In this document: piece by piece, positions 7,404-17,090 of the stretch
How positions within the stretch are numbered: the stretch's first letter is position 1
Layout of the letters: every line of letters starts with the position of its first letter
Assembly (NCBI GenBank): GCA_963649295.1
Contig: CAVJHK010000001.1
Span: 50,667 to 114,666 of the forward strand
Origin: RGIG3528 sp963649295
GTDB taxonomy: Bacteria; Bacillota; Clostridia; Lachnospirales; Lachnospiraceae
Reading direction: 5' to 3'
DNA: 64,000 bases
The notes under the pieces: model-generated
The model's database searches: none
Told to the model about the DNA's origin: nothing
The model's input: only the letters and a program-made list of their open reading frames with translations
Made by a program: the position numbers and the translations under genes

Positions 7404-9860
7404 ATGGCGCAGGGTTCGGTCGTTAAGACGTTTTCAAATTTTGGAAAAAGCATATCGGCATTTGTAAAAAACACAAAAAAATTTTTGAAATCGTCCAAAT
7501 ATCGTACTGCCGCATATTATTCCTATTGCTATAATCATACAAAGACGGACAAAAAAATTATTCTTTATGAGGCTTTTTTTGGGCGAGGGATGCTTTGCGG
7601 ACCTTATGCGATTTTTCTGGAGGCCCTGAAAGAGCCCCGCATGGAAAATTTTGAGCATTTTTGGGTGATTGCGGGGTCTGATGACTTAAAAAAATTAAAA
7701 AAAGAAAATAATAATCCCCACGTCCATTTTGTACAATACAACAGCCGCAAATATCTGAAGCTTCTTTCAAAAGCGGGATATCTGATAAACAATGTCAATT
7801 TTAAATATTATTTTACAAAAAAGCCGGATCAAATCTATGTAAACACATGGCACGGAATTCCTCTAAAAACACTGGGCTACGACATGCCGAACGGCAAAAC
7901 CGAGACATCAAACGTAGTCAGGAATATGATGCTTTCCGATTATATGATATCCGCAAGCCCTTTTTTGACACAGATTTATCTAAAAAGCTACAAGCTTGAC
8001 GAAATCTATACCGGAAAAATTATCGAAGAGGGCTATCCGCGTCTTGATTTGATTGACAATGAATCTTATGACGAACGTGCTGAGGTGCTTTTTGGCCACG
8101 GCGTAAAAATTCAAAAAGGCAAAAAAGTCATACTTTATGCGCCGACCTGGAAGGGAAAAAGCTATGGCACGGCAAGCTCGGATGTGTCGGGGCTTTTTGA
8201 ATTCAAATCAAATCTCGAAAAAATGATTGATACAGACAAATATCAAATCCTCATAAAACCTCACCAGAGGCTGTGGGAGCTGGCACACAATGATTTAAAT
8301 TTTCCTTTTGTTGTGCCCGCTACTGTAGACGCAAATCTGGTGCTCGGCATAACAGATATACTTGTGAGTGATTTTTCAAGTATTTTTTATGATTTTTTGA
8401 GAACCGGCAGGCCTGTGCTCTTTCTTATTGAGGATTATGAATCGTATGCATCGGAGCGCGGTTTGTATTTTAGCCCCACGTCGGCGCTTCCGGGGCCCGT
8501 TGCGGTGACGGCATCCGAAATTGCGTCATATATAAACGATATTGAGAGTGTAACCAAAGCTTTTGCGGACAAATACAGGGAAATTTCGGAATTTGCATGC
8601 GCTTCGGCATCGCCCTGTATTTCAAAGCGTATAATTGACATCGTATTTTTCAAAAAAACGGAAGGGTATAATATCATATCCGCAAATCATACAAAAAAGA
8701 AAATTCTTTTGTCACGCGGGCGCATGGGCATAAACGGAATTACCACGTCCATGCTGAGTCTGTTAAACAATATTGACTATGATCGTTATGATGTAACGCT
8801 CATGATCGAAAAAACGAAGGATGACAGAAGAAGCGGCTTCATAGAAAGAATAAACAAACATGTGCGTGTGATATACAGAACGCAGATGCCGCCGATGACG
8901 GCAGCGGAGGTGCTCTTTTACAAATACGAAAGAAAACGTGATTCACATACCGAAATCAGGTCAAAAGGTCTGAAAAGAGAATGGTCAAGGCTCTTTGGAG
9001 ATGTTGTATTTGATTCGGCCATAGATTTTTCGGGATATATATATTTTGACGCGGCGCTGCTTCTTGTGGGTTCTGCCCGTCACAAAAGCATCTGGCTTCA
9101 CAATGACATGAAGGCGGAATATGACAACAAAAACAGAATATACAGGTATATCTTTGCGATTTATTCGCTGTTTGATTCGGTTGTTGCGTGCGGCAAAGAA
9201 ATTATGCGCGTAAATGCGGAAAAAATTCCCGGGCACTACGGCTTAAAATCACGAATCACATATGCGGGAAATACCATAGATCTTGAAAGGATTTTGTCGG
9301 AAAGCATGGCGGAGCCCCGATATGATATAATTCATGAAGATCCGGAAAGTCACAAAAGGGTAATTAATTTTATCACAATCGGCCGCATGTCACCCGAAAA
9401 AAATCAGCCGGAGCTTGTTCGCGGATTTAAGCTGTTCCATGATAAAAATCCCGATTCGAAGCTTTATATTTTTGGTACGGGAAAGCTAAAAAAAGAGCTT
9501 AGGGCTTACGTCGAAGAAAATAATCTTATGGATTCTGTAATTATGCCGGGAACTGTCAAAAATCCGTATCCGATGCTAAAGAATGCCGATTGCTTTATTT
9601 TGCCCTCGATTTATGAAGGACTTCCCATGACCGTATATGAGGCAAGAGTCCTGCATAAACCTATCATTATGTCGGATTTTGATTCCGTCACGGAATGCGA
9701 AACGGAAAACGGACAGCTTGTTGTCGGCAAAAGTGCAAATGAGATTTATAAAGGGATGGTTTGTTATAAAGAAGGCAGGGTTCCGGAAAATTATATATTT
9801 GATGCCGAAGCCTACAACAAAGAAAAGATGGACGAGTTTTATCACAGCGTTGGAGTATAA
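7404..9860 (+). CDS. Bifunctional CDP-glycerol glycerophosphotransferase / GT4 glycosyltransferase
   Basis: Fusion of 818 residues. Residues about 50-400 are a TagB/TagF-type polyol-phosphate transferase, with YVNTWHGIPLKTLGYD, LYAPTWKG, IKPHQR and ILVSDFSSIFYDF. Residues about 425-810 form a GT-B glycosyltransferase of family 4, with SRGRMGINGITTSML, TIGRMSPEKNQPELV, FGTGKLKKEL and the ExE-type SIYEGLPMTVYEA. It probably adds glycerol- or ribitol-phosphate units and sugars to a teichoic-acid-like or capsular polymer at the inner membrane face. The ATG follows AGAGGGA at 10 nt. The GT2 gene begins 1 nt after its stop. Acceptor and donors are inferred. Confidence 0.88.
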   Translation: MAQGSVVKTFSNFGKSISAFVKNTKKFLKSSKYRTAAYYSYCYNHTKTDKKIILYEAFFGRGMLCGPYAIFLEALKEPRMENFEHFWVIAGSDDLKKLKKENNNPHVHFVQYNSRKYLKLLSKAGYLINNVNFKYYFTKKPDQIYVNTWHGIPLKTLGYDMPNGKTETSNVVRNMMLSDYMISASPFLTQIYLKSYKLDEIYTGKIIEEGYPRLDLIDNESYDERAEVLFGHGVKIQKGKKVILYAPTWKGKSYGTASSDVSGLFEFKSNLEKMIDTDKYQILIKPHQRLWELAHNDLNFPFVVPATVDANLVLGITDILVSDFSSIFYDFLRTGRPVLFLIEDYESYASERGLYFSPTSALPGPVAVTASEIASYINDIESVTKAFADKYREISEFACASASPCISKRIIDIVFFKKTEGYNIISANHTKKKILLSRGRMGINGITTSMLSLLNNIDYDRYDVTLMIEKTKDDRRSGFIERINKHVRVIYRTQMPPMTAAEVLFYKYERKRDSHTEIRSKGLKREWSRLFGDVVFDSAIDFSGYIYFDAALLLVGSARHKSIWLHNDMKAEYDNKNRIYRYIFAIYSLFDSVVACGKEIMRVNAEKIPGHYGLKSRITYAGNTIDLERILSESMAEPRYDIIHEDPESHKRVINFITIGRMSPEKNQPELVRGFKLFHDKNPDSKLYIFGTGKLKKELRAYVEENNLMDSVIMPGTVKNPYPMLKNADCFILPSIYEGLPMTVYEARVLHKPIIMSDFDSVTECETENGQLVVGKSANEIYKGMVCYKEGRVPENYIFDAEAYNKEKMDEFYHSVGV

Positions 9861-10856
9861 ATGATACCGATAAGCATAATTATTCCCGCATACAACATCG
9901 AAGACTATGTTTCGGAGTGCATGAATCACCTGATTTATGACCTTTCTTTTGGCGCGGAAATAATTGTTGTTGATGACGGAAGCACCGACAATACGGGAAA
10001 AATCGCAAAAGAATTTGCGGACAAAAATCCGGAGCTCGTAAGGTATTATAGGATTTCCCATTCGGGACTTTCTGCCGCACGTAATTTTGGAATAAGTGTA
10101 TCGCGGGGGCGGTATGTGGGATTTGCGGACGGAGACGATTATGTCGTGCCGGGTTGCTTTTATAAGGCTTTTACCGAAGCCCAAAAGCATGATGCGGATA
10201 TGGCTGTTTTTGACTGGGCAAAAGTAAATGAACGTCATACGGTGATTTCATCGGTTACGGAAGGAACTTCCGAAAACGGGCTGATCCCCCAAAATCAAAA
10301 AAAGGATTTTATAAAAAAATGCCAGCCGTATGCATGGTCAAAAATATACAAAAAATCGTTCCTTGATAAGCATCAGACTATAAGATATCCCGTCGGAAAA
10401 ATTTATGAGGATATTCCCGTGACATTTCCGCTTCTTTTTCTTTCCGAAAAAACGATTAAGATAAACGAGTGTCTTTATTATCATGTTGATGACAGAAGGG
10501 GCGCAATAACTAACGCAAAAACGTCAAAAATCCTTGATATTTTTGATTCGTTAAAAACAATACTTGAATTTTTTAAGACCTACGGGGTCTTTTACGAATA
10601 CAGAAATGCTTTGTGTTATATTGCTCTTCGCCATATATATGCAAGATTTATGGATTTTTCGGGATATGTGGACAAAAAATTAAAAATAAAAATCCTTGAT
10701 ACCGGATTTGATTTTCTTAATTTTGAATTTCCCGACTGGAAAAGGCACAATGAATTTTTTTGTGACGCCTTTCACGGTAAAATTGCCCAAAATATTGTCA
10801 AATCAAGGCTCTTTTGGGAGATAGGAATAAAACATAAAAATTTAAAATTTATTTAG
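9861..10856 (+). CDS. Glycosyltransferase family 2
   Basis: GT-A inverting glycosyltransferase of 331 residues. The N-terminal SIIIPAYNIEDYV, VVDDGSTDNT and HSGLSAARNFGI are standard, and FADGDDYV carries the metal-binding DxD. The C-terminal third is helical with no clear membrane segment, so it probably works at the membrane surface on a polymer repeat unit. ATG directly abuts the upstream stop, with GGAG 5 nt before it, so the two genes are translationally coupled. The next gene, another TagF-like enzyme, follows within 90 bp. Confidence 0.9.
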   Translation: MIPISIIIPAYNIEDYVSECMNHLIYDLSFGAEIIVVDDGSTDNTGKIAKEFADKNPELVRYYRISHSGLSAARNFGISVSRGRYVGFADGDDYVVPGCFYKAFTEAQKHDADMAVFDWAKVNERHTVISSVTEGTSENGLIPQNQKKDFIKKCQPYAWSKIYKKSFLDKHQTIRYPVGKIYEDIPVTFPLLFLSEKTIKINECLYYHVDDRRGAITNAKTSKILDIFDSLKTILEFFKTYGVFYEYRNALCYIALRHIYARFMDFSGYVDKKLKIKILDTGFDFLNFEFPDWKRHNEFFCDAFHGKIAQNIVKSRLFWEIGIKHKNLKFI

Positions 10857-10938
10857 TGGTATCGTTAATTTTAAAAAGAATTTTTTTGACACGGCGGGCG
10901 AATTTGTCAGGCGTTCAAAAGCAAACAGAAATTATTAT

Positions 10939-12678
10939 GTGAGCTGTTCGTCACGTAAAATAAAAAAAGACACATATCTTTTTGAAAGCTTCTGGGGGCG
11001 CGAGGTTACGGGCACACCGCTTGCGATATGTGAGGAGCTTGTGCGGACCGGCTGTCACAAAAAACCAAAAATTTATTTTGTGACCGATAAGGAAAACAAA
11101 AAAACAAACCGGCGCGTGCTGGATTATGCGGGGCTACGGACAGTGCGCCTCATAGATATCAAAAGCCGCAAGTACCACAAAATCCTTGCGACGGCAGAAT
11201 ATCTGGTGAACAATGTCACGTTTCCCGAATATTTTATCAGGCGTCCCGAGCAAACGTACCTAAACACCTGGCACGGCACACCGCTTAAGACGCTTGGGAA
11301 GAGCGAGGGACATTCCTTTGACGGCATAAAAAATACCGAAAGAAATTTTTTGCAGGCAAATTTGCTTCTTTATCCGAATGAATATACAAAAGACAAAATT
11401 TTTTGCGATTATAATCTCGATATGCTTTATACGGGGAAATATATGCTTATGGGATATCCGCAGAATGATGTGTTTTTGAGGGAAGCCTGTGTGCCTGTAA
11501 ACGGAAACGATGTGTCCTTAAACAAAAATGCTGCGGATTGTGTTCCTCGCACACACTTAAATATCGCATATATGCCTACGTGGCGTACACTAAATACGGG
11601 AGAAATACGTAAAAAAGATATCTTTAATATTTTAAGGCAGTTTGACAGTATCCTAAAGGACAATCAAAAGCTTTTTGTAAAGCTCCATCAATATGACAGG
11701 ATGCATGTGGATTTTAGTGGATTTAAGCATATATTCACTTTTCCCTGCGATATTCCGACATATGATTTTTTGATTGGTATGGATGCTCTCATAACCGATT
11801 ATTCAAGTATTATGTTTGACTTTATGGTATCACGCCGTCCGGTTGTGCTTTTTGTATATGACAGGGATAAATATTTGTCGGACAGAGGATGCTATATTGA
11901 TTTGGATGAGCTTTTGTTTAAAAAAGCTTATAATTTTGACGAAATGCGTGAAGTGTTAAACAATAATTTTGAGGGATGTGCGGATTATGGGGACAATCCG
12001 GACTTTATGAAGAAATTTTGCGGGGAATTAAAGGCGACATCGGGTGTGGTGCTTAATTTTCTTTTGGGAAAAGACAGCCGTATAACAGAGAGTTCTGTAT
12101 CAGACAGCCGTATAACAGAGAGTTCTGTATCAGACAGCCGTATAACAGAGAGCCAAGTAAACCGCGACTTTGTAACCGACTGTTCCTTAAACAGATTTGT
12201 CTTAAAAGATGTTTATGTGATAAGTCCGGACCGTGATTTTGAAAAAAACATAAAAATGCTTAAAAGTACTGATCCCATGCGCACCGTTATTGTATTTGAC
12301 GGAGAACCGGGAGAGCGTGAGATGCGATTGCTTGAGAGCGTAACACGTGCGCCCCAGATTATCGCGGGCAGATTCATGCATGTGAGAGGTGTGGATGCGG
12401 TCAGATTAAACAAAATGTTTGAGCGAAACGCAGGAAATATAAAGACGGAAAGCGATGCAAAAATACGAAGCGATACAAAAGTACAAGGCGATGCAAAAGC
12501 GTGCTGCGGTACCAAAAGAGAATGCGGAATACAAAAACATAGAAAACATAGCACTTCCCTCACACACGCATTTTCGCGTGAAACAGAGCGCCTGCTTCCG
12601 AATATTACAATAAAAAGCGTAAATGTGCTTTCGGAGAGTGCGTACGGTGCGGAACTTGCGCGTTCATTTAAGAAATAA
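10939..12678 (+). CDS. TagF-like CDP-glycerol glycerophosphotransferase with repeat-rich tail
   Basis: Transferase of about 579 residues. YLNTWHGTPLKTLG and ALITDYSSIMFDF place it with TagB/TagF. Residues beyond about 370 are low-complexity, with a 10-residue repeat DSRITESSVS and later six-residue repeats. GTG at 10939 is the first canonical start but has no SD. The frame is open back to 10846 and encodes VNFKKNFFDT...NRNYYVSC, resembling the N-terminus of the fusion protein at 7404. The true start may therefore be a non-standard codon such as ATC at 10861, or a base may be wrong. Probably works with the two preceding genes. Confidence 0.82.
   Translation: MSCSSRKIKKDTYLFESFWGREVTGTPLAICEELVRTGCHKKPKIYFVTDKENKKTNRRVLDYAGLRTVRLIDIKSRKYHKILATAEYLVNNVTFPEYFIRRPEQTYLNTWHGTPLKTLGKSEGHSFDGIKNTERNFLQANLLLYPNEYTKDKIFCDYNLDMLYTGKYMLMGYPQNDVFLREACVPVNGNDVSLNKNAADCVPRTHLNIAYMPTWRTLNTGEIRKKDIFNILRQFDSILKDNQKLFVKLHQYDRMHVDFSGFKHIFTFPCDIPTYDFLIGMDALITDYSSIMFDFMVSRRPVVLFVYDRDKYLSDRGCYIDLDELLFKKAYNFDEMREVLNNNFEGCADYGDNPDFMKKFCGELKATSGVVLNFLLGKDSRITESSVSDSRITESSVSDSRITESQVNRDFVTDCSLNRFVLKDVYVISPDRDFEKNIKMLKSTDPMRTVIVFDGEPGEREMRLLESVTRAPQIIAGRFMHVRGVDAVRLNKMFERNAGNIKTESDAKIRSDTKVQGDAKACCGTKRECGIQKHRKHSTSLTHAFSRETERLLPNITIKSVNVLSESAYGAELARSFKK
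12073..12152 (+). repeat. 30-bp in-frame tandem repeat, 2.7 copies
   Basis: Units 12073-12102 and 12103-12132 are identical base for base, followed by a 20-bp partial copy. They encode DSRITESSVS twice. Exact identity suggests recent expansion or strong homogenisation. Confidence 0.9.
12451..12522 (+). repeat. 18-bp degenerate in-frame repeat, 4 copies
   Basis: Four six-residue units, SDAKIR, SDTKVQ, GDAKAC and CGTKRE, in the tail of the second TagF-like protein. Confidence 0.65.
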
Positions 12679-12730
12679 GGAAAATTAAAAAAATCACGCG
12701 TGAATACGTGAATATGCAAAGGATATTTAT

Positions 12731-13585
12731 ATGGGAAATTTAATCGACCCAAAAGAAACAATAGAAATACTGAATAAATACAAATTTGTTTTCCAAAAGC
12801 GTTTCGGACAGAATTTTCTTGTGGATGCGCACGTCCTTAACAAGATTATAAATGCAGCAGGCATAACCGGGGACGATTTTGTGCTTGAAATAGGCCCCGG
12901 GATAGGAACAATGACGCAAAGGCTTGCCGAAACCGCACGCGAAGTTGTAGCGGTTGAGATAGACAAAAATCTGATTCCGATTCTGACCGAAGACACGTTA
13001 AAGGATTACAGCAACGTAACCGTCATAAATGCGGATATTCTTGAGCTTGATATAAACAAACTTATCACAGAAAAAAATGCCGGCAAAAAAATCAAGGTTG
13101 TGGCAAATCTTCCTTATTACATCACAACGCCCATAATTATGTCTTTGTTTGAAAAGCACATTCCGATCGAAAGCATTACGGTAATGGTGCAGGCGGAGGT
13201 TGCGGCCCGCATGCAGGCGTCGCCCGGCACAAAGGATTACGGCGCATTGTCGCTTGCGGTTCAATATTATGCGGATGCCTATATTGCGGCAAATGTTCCC
13301 ATGAATTCGTTTATGCCGCGTCCGAATGTTTCATCGGCGGTAATAAGGCTTACGTTAAAGGACGAAAAAATAAAGGTAAAAGACGAACGGCTTATGTTTA
13401 TGTTAATCAGGGCATCCTTTAATCACAGGCGCAAAACCCTCGTAAACGGACTTGCGGGAGAATTAAAGGATAAGTATTTAAAGGAGCAAATCCTTTCGGC
13501 GGTTTTATCCTGCGGATTTAAAGAAACGGTGCGCGGCGAAGAGCTCACACTTTCTGATTTTGCAAGGCTCTCGGAGGCTTTATGA
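12731..13585 (+). CDS. rsmA: 16S rRNA dimethyladenosine transferase
   Basis: SAM-dependent methyltransferase of 284 residues that dimethylates two adjacent adenosines in the 3' terminal helix of 16S rRNA during 30S maturation. Signatures: QKRFGQNFLVD at the N-terminus, the SAM loop VLEIGPGIGTMT, VVAVEIDK, and catalytic motif IV NLPYYITTPI. The C-terminal helical domain includes ASFNHRRKTL. AAAGGAT precedes ATG 12731. The next gene overlaps by 4 bp (ATGA). Confidence 0.97.
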   Translation: MGNLIDPKETIEILNKYKFVFQKRFGQNFLVDAHVLNKIINAAGITGDDFVLEIGPGIGTMTQRLAETAREVVAVEIDKNLIPILTEDTLKDYSNVTVINADILELDINKLITEKNAGKKIKVVANLPYYITTPIIMSLFEKHIPIESITVMVQAEVAARMQASPGTKDYGALSLAVQYYADAYIAANVPMNSFMPRPNVSSAVIRLTLKDEKIKVKDERLMFMLIRASFNHRRKTLVNGLAGELKDKYLKEQILSAVLSCGFKETVRGEELTLSDFARLSEAL

Positions 13586-14235
13586 GATTCAAAAAAACAG
13601 ATGCATATGAGGGCGTGTTGTTTTTTAGGGGTATAGTGTGTGACTGTTATTTTTTGTCCGGTTATGAGATTGAACTTATTGTAAAAAAATACAAAGACAA
13701 TTTGGACGTAAGGACGCTTTATAAGTTTTTTCGGAAAGTCAGAATAAAATTCGAAAAAAAAGGATATACGGATATTTCTGTTGTGTCCTATGCGGACAGC
13801 GTTTTAAACGAATTGTACAAGAGAACGGCGGGACTAAAATTTGATTCGTCCGAATTTATGCTTTGTTTGAAGTATGGTGCAATGCGTTTTACGCCGAATG
13901 CGGAAATAATAAAAAAGAATGCCGGGGAACTAAAAAAAACAAAATACGGAGCGGAAGTATCTGAGGACACCGAAGGTGTTTTTTCAAAGGAGCCCGGCGT
14001 TTTTGGATGCTTTGTAAAGGATTATTCCGACGGAAAATATATTTATGATGTTTTTGTGAGAGAGGATTTGCGTGGGCTCGGATACGGAACAAAATATATG
14101 AAAAAAGTTTTGTATGAATATTCGGATTATAATATTTATATCCAGGTGAGCGGTCAGAATACAGCCGCAATGGCATTGTATAAGAAACTCGGATTTGAAG
14201 CAAAAGAAGAGCTGTGGTATTATAGGGTGCAGTGA
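13582..14235 (+). CDS. GNAT-family acetyltransferase with N-terminal extension
   Basis: Protein of 217 residues. The last 80 residues form a GNAT acetyltransferase core: YIYDVFVREDLRGLGYGTKYM is the acetyl-CoA pyrophosphate-binding loop (R-x-x-G-x-G), followed by NTAAMALYKKLGFEAKEELWYY. The first 125 residues are Lys-rich, helical and unassigned. Translation is coupled to rsmA through an ATGA overlap. Substrate unknown. Confidence 0.8.
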   Translation: MRFKKTDAYEGVLFFRGIVCDCYFLSGYEIELIVKKYKDNLDVRTLYKFFRKVRIKFEKKGYTDISVVSYADSVLNELYKRTAGLKFDSSEFMLCLKYGAMRFTPNAEIIKKNAGELKKTKYGAEVSEDTEGVFSKEPGVFGCFVKDYSDGKYIYDVFVREDLRGLGYGTKYMKKVLYEYSDYNIYIQVSGQNTAAMALYKKLGFEAKEELWYYRVQ

Positions 14236-14263
14236 AAATATGCTGCAGGGCGTGTAATTGTTT

Positions 14264-14809
14264 ATGAAAATGACCGATGACGAAAAATTTATGGGCGCGG
14301 CAATACGCGAAGCGCGTAAGGCGGCAAAAATCGGTGAAGTGCCGATAGGAGCCGTGATTGTATACGAAGGCAGAATAATAGGCCGCGGTTACAATAAGAG
14401 AAATACAAAGAAGACAACTCTTGCGCACGCGGAGCTTGAAGCGATTCTTAAAGCGGACAAAAAAATCGGTGACTGGCGGCTTGAAGACTGTACGATTTAT
14501 ATTACGCTTGAGCCCTGTCAAATGTGTGCGGGGGCGCTTGTTCAGGCGCGGATTAAGAGATGCGTTGTGGGATGCATGAGCCCAAAAGCCGGATGTGCGG
14601 GCTCGGTTCTTGATATTTTGCGTCAAAATACGTTTAATCACCAAGTGGAATATGTAAGCGGAATAAGAAATGATGAGTGTTCGGAACTCTTAAAGGAATT
14701 TTTTAAGAATTTACGTATAGAGAATGCGCTTATAAAAAAGCAGAAAAAGCAAAATGCGGAGGAAGAGTATGACTCAAAACTTAATTCCCGGGGAACAGAA
14801 TCAAATTAA
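14264..14809 (+). CDS. tadA: tRNA-specific adenosine deaminase
   Basis: Zinc deaminase converting A34 to inosine in tRNA-Arg(ACG). LAHAELEAI carries the zinc His and catalytic Glu, and EPCQMCAGAL holds the two zinc Cys. GEVPIGAVIV is the usual start of the fold. Several start codons are close (TTG 14258, ATG 14264, ATG 14270); 14264 is chosen, with only AGGG upstream. The C-terminus has a Lys/Gln-rich tail of about 25 residues beyond the core and overlaps the next gene by 41 bp. Confidence 0.93.
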   Translation: MKMTDDEKFMGAAIREARKAAKIGEVPIGAVIVYEGRIIGRGYNKRNTKKTTLAHAELEAILKADKKIGDWRLEDCTIYITLEPCQMCAGALVQARIKRCVVGCMSPKAGCAGSVLDILRQNTFNHQVEYVSGIRNDECSELLKEFFKNLRIENALIKKQKKQNAEEEYDSKLNSRGTESN

Positions 14810-17084
14810 AGCAGGAACGGTTATTTTTAGGGAAAAGGATCCTGTTGACTGTGTTTTTGCGGTTGTGCGCGGAAATGTGCTTGCAAGCAGCGAATATTTT
14901 AAAACTGTGCTTTCTGCGGGACATTTTTTCGGAATCTGTGACTTAAGGGGAAAGAGGGCGCTTACAGACTATGTGGCTAAGGACGATGTTGTGCTTTATC
15001 CGTTCAAAGCAGAAAATATATCGGATTTTATTGCACAGCTCCTAAAAAACAAGGAATACAAGGGCCTTGTTGTTTCGTCTCTCGCAAAAATCTATAAGGA
15101 TGCCGTAAAAACTGACAAAACCTATCTTGCTCTGTCAAAAAGCCTTTATGAGCTTATCGAAAACGTAAACAACAGGTATATAAAAGCATGCCGTGCGGGC
15201 GGAGTTGCGGTAAATAGTTTTGTGCCCGAAAATTTTGCGGCTTACGGCGGCGCAGACCTCACGGATAAGGAAAACTTCTTCCTTGAATTTGCCGAAATTC
15301 CGCGTAACGTGATGAACGTATTTTATTCGGAAACAAACCTTGTCCTCGAAAAAATCGTAAACGATTTTGCGGATGAATATTTGAAAATTTTTGCAAATGT
15401 TTCGGAAGCTGGAAAATATGCCGAAGAAGCTCTCCGTATGATTTACAACGACGGTGAAATGAATATCGTATGCGAGCTCATAAAGCTGCAAAAGACGCTC
15501 GAAATGGCCGGACGCGCCGACAAAACGCTTGAAGCGCTTGTCATGCAGACGGCGGATGCATATGCAAAGAGTGAAAATATGATTTCCGAATGCATGGGTG
15601 CATTTACATGCGCACGTCGCGACCGCTTCAAAAAAGTGCTTTTGTCGCTAAATGACGGGACGGAAATAAAAGCGTCCGGAGAAGACAAGTCGGTGTCTGA
15701 TGAAGACAATTACAGGGCTCTCAAAAATTCCTTAAAGACGATTTTGACATTCGGAAATATTGAGCCGAAGCTTGCGGCGGAATTTGAAGGCTTGATAAAC
15801 GAATTTGCGGACAGCCGTGACAAATTAAGCACGGAAGACGAACCGAGAAAACTCCGTCGCAAAATCTCGGACGGATTTTATAAGATATACAGGGAAGTGT
15901 TTTTTAAGTCCCTTGAGGCAAGGACATTGCCCAAGGCCGTGAAGCTTTTTTTGAATTTCGGCTTTACGGACGAAAGGCTTGTCACAAAGGAAGAGGCTGT
16001 TTTGCTTTGCAATTTGTGTGCTAATTCCGACAAGGAATATTTTTGCAATATTTATACCATGCCCGAGTGGCTGCATGCCATATATGAAGGTCTGCGTGAG
16101 CCTTCAAAAAACGAATTTGACCTTGAATATAACGATGCGATCCGTGAAAAATTAAAGACAAAGGAAATCACGGAGGAGCAGGCCCGCAAGCTTTCGGCTG
16201 ACCAAAAAGCAAAGGTTGACTACGAAATATTCAATATGTTTAAGTATACCGAACGAATCGTAAACGGTGCGCTTTCGACGTTTGTGCCGGTGCTTTGCTC
16301 TGAGCAGGTGACACAGGATTTTATGAAGGCACTTGTGACGTTTGACCGCATGGGACAAACGGTTGAACGCTTCCGTGAGCTTGATTTTTCGGCATTTTAC
16401 CGTGAAAAGCTGTTTGCGGACAAAGACCTCCAAATAGAAAAAGAAACGGTAATGATAGAAGTAAAGCCCGATATCATCCTGTTCCCGTGCTATGGCTCAA
16501 ACGGCACGATGTGGCAGGAAATAAGCTGTAAATATCGTGACAGTGCGGGAAGATTTTTGTTCCCCGTCCTCTTTGACGGGAATCTTGACGATGTTTATAC
16601 CAAAAACCTGGGGCGCTTCCGCTGGGAGCTTTGCCGCACAATGCAGGGCACGGCCTGGAACAATATCCAGTTTAAGTCGCTTACGTCAGAATATTATGAT
16701 TATATCGAATATTACAAAAAGAACAAAAATCTCACTGACGACAAAAAAGAAAAAATCAAAAATCAGATCGCAAAGGCAAAAAACAACGTGCGCGAGGTTT
16801 TTGTGCAGGATTATGAGATGTGGATCAAATATGAATCTCAGGGCGGCATGAAATTGAATAAGCAGTCGCGTGAAATACTTGCCCTTTATTGTCCTTTCTG
16901 CAAGCACGTTCGTGCGGAGCTCATATCGCAGCCCGCAATCAATGAGGCAATTGAACGATATAACAGGGAAACAACGAAAAAGGTGCGTGAAATCGAGCTT
17001 CGCCATCATGCGATTTTGTCAAAGAATAAGATTATTTTGCCTCAGGTGATGACGGATACATTAAAGCTTTATAAGGAGATGTAA
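14769..17084 (+). CDS. Uncharacterised protein with cNMP-binding-like N-terminal domain
   Basis: Large soluble protein of 771 residues. The first 80 residues (KAGTVIFREKDPVDCVFAVV, VLSAGHFFGI) resemble the beta-roll of cyclic-nucleotide-binding domains, but no DNA-binding domain follows. Residues about 100-500 are mostly helical. Around residues 555-650 is a distinctive block with DIILFPCYGSNGTMWQEI, RFLFPVLFDG, RFRWELCRTMQGTAWNN and YYDYIEYYKKNKNL, which I cannot assign. CPFC occurs near the C-terminus. Start at ATG 14769, with GGAGGA 5 nt upstream, overlapping tadA by 41 bp. The TPR/AAA-like gene starts 6 bp after its stop, so the two probably act together. Function unknown. Confidence 0.75.
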   Translation: MTQNLIPGEQNQIKAGTVIFREKDPVDCVFAVVRGNVLASSEYFKTVLSAGHFFGICDLRGKRALTDYVAKDDVVLYPFKAENISDFIAQLLKNKEYKGLVVSSLAKIYKDAVKTDKTYLALSKSLYELIENVNNRYIKACRAGGVAVNSFVPENFAAYGGADLTDKENFFLEFAEIPRNVMNVFYSETNLVLEKIVNDFADEYLKIFANVSEAGKYAEEALRMIYNDGEMNIVCELIKLQKTLEMAGRADKTLEALVMQTADAYAKSENMISECMGAFTCARRDRFKKVLLSLNDGTEIKASGEDKSVSDEDNYRALKNSLKTILTFGNIEPKLAAEFEGLINEFADSRDKLSTEDEPRKLRRKISDGFYKIYREVFFKSLEARTLPKAVKLFLNFGFTDERLVTKEEAVLLCNLCANSDKEYFCNIYTMPEWLHAIYEGLREPSKNEFDLEYNDAIREKLKTKEITEEQARKLSADQKAKVDYEIFNMFKYTERIVNGALSTFVPVLCSEQVTQDFMKALVTFDRMGQTVERFRELDFSAFYREKLFADKDLQIEKETVMIEVKPDIILFPCYGSNGTMWQEISCKYRDSAGRFLFPVLFDGNLDDVYTKNLGRFRWELCRTMQGTAWNNIQFKSLTSEYYDYIEYYKKNKNLTDDKKEKIKNQIAKAKNNVREVFVQDYEMWIKYESQGGMKLNKQSREILALYCPFCKHVRAELISQPAINEAIERYNRETTKKVREIELRHHAILSKNKIILPQVMTDTLKLYKEM

Positions 17085-17090
17085 CACATA

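Noticed and set aside
10839..10870. Programmed +1 frameshift joining GT2 and the second TagF-like protein
   Set aside because: No recognised shift site or stimulatory structure is seen, the GT2 ends normally, and the TagF-like frame is closed by a stop at 10843.
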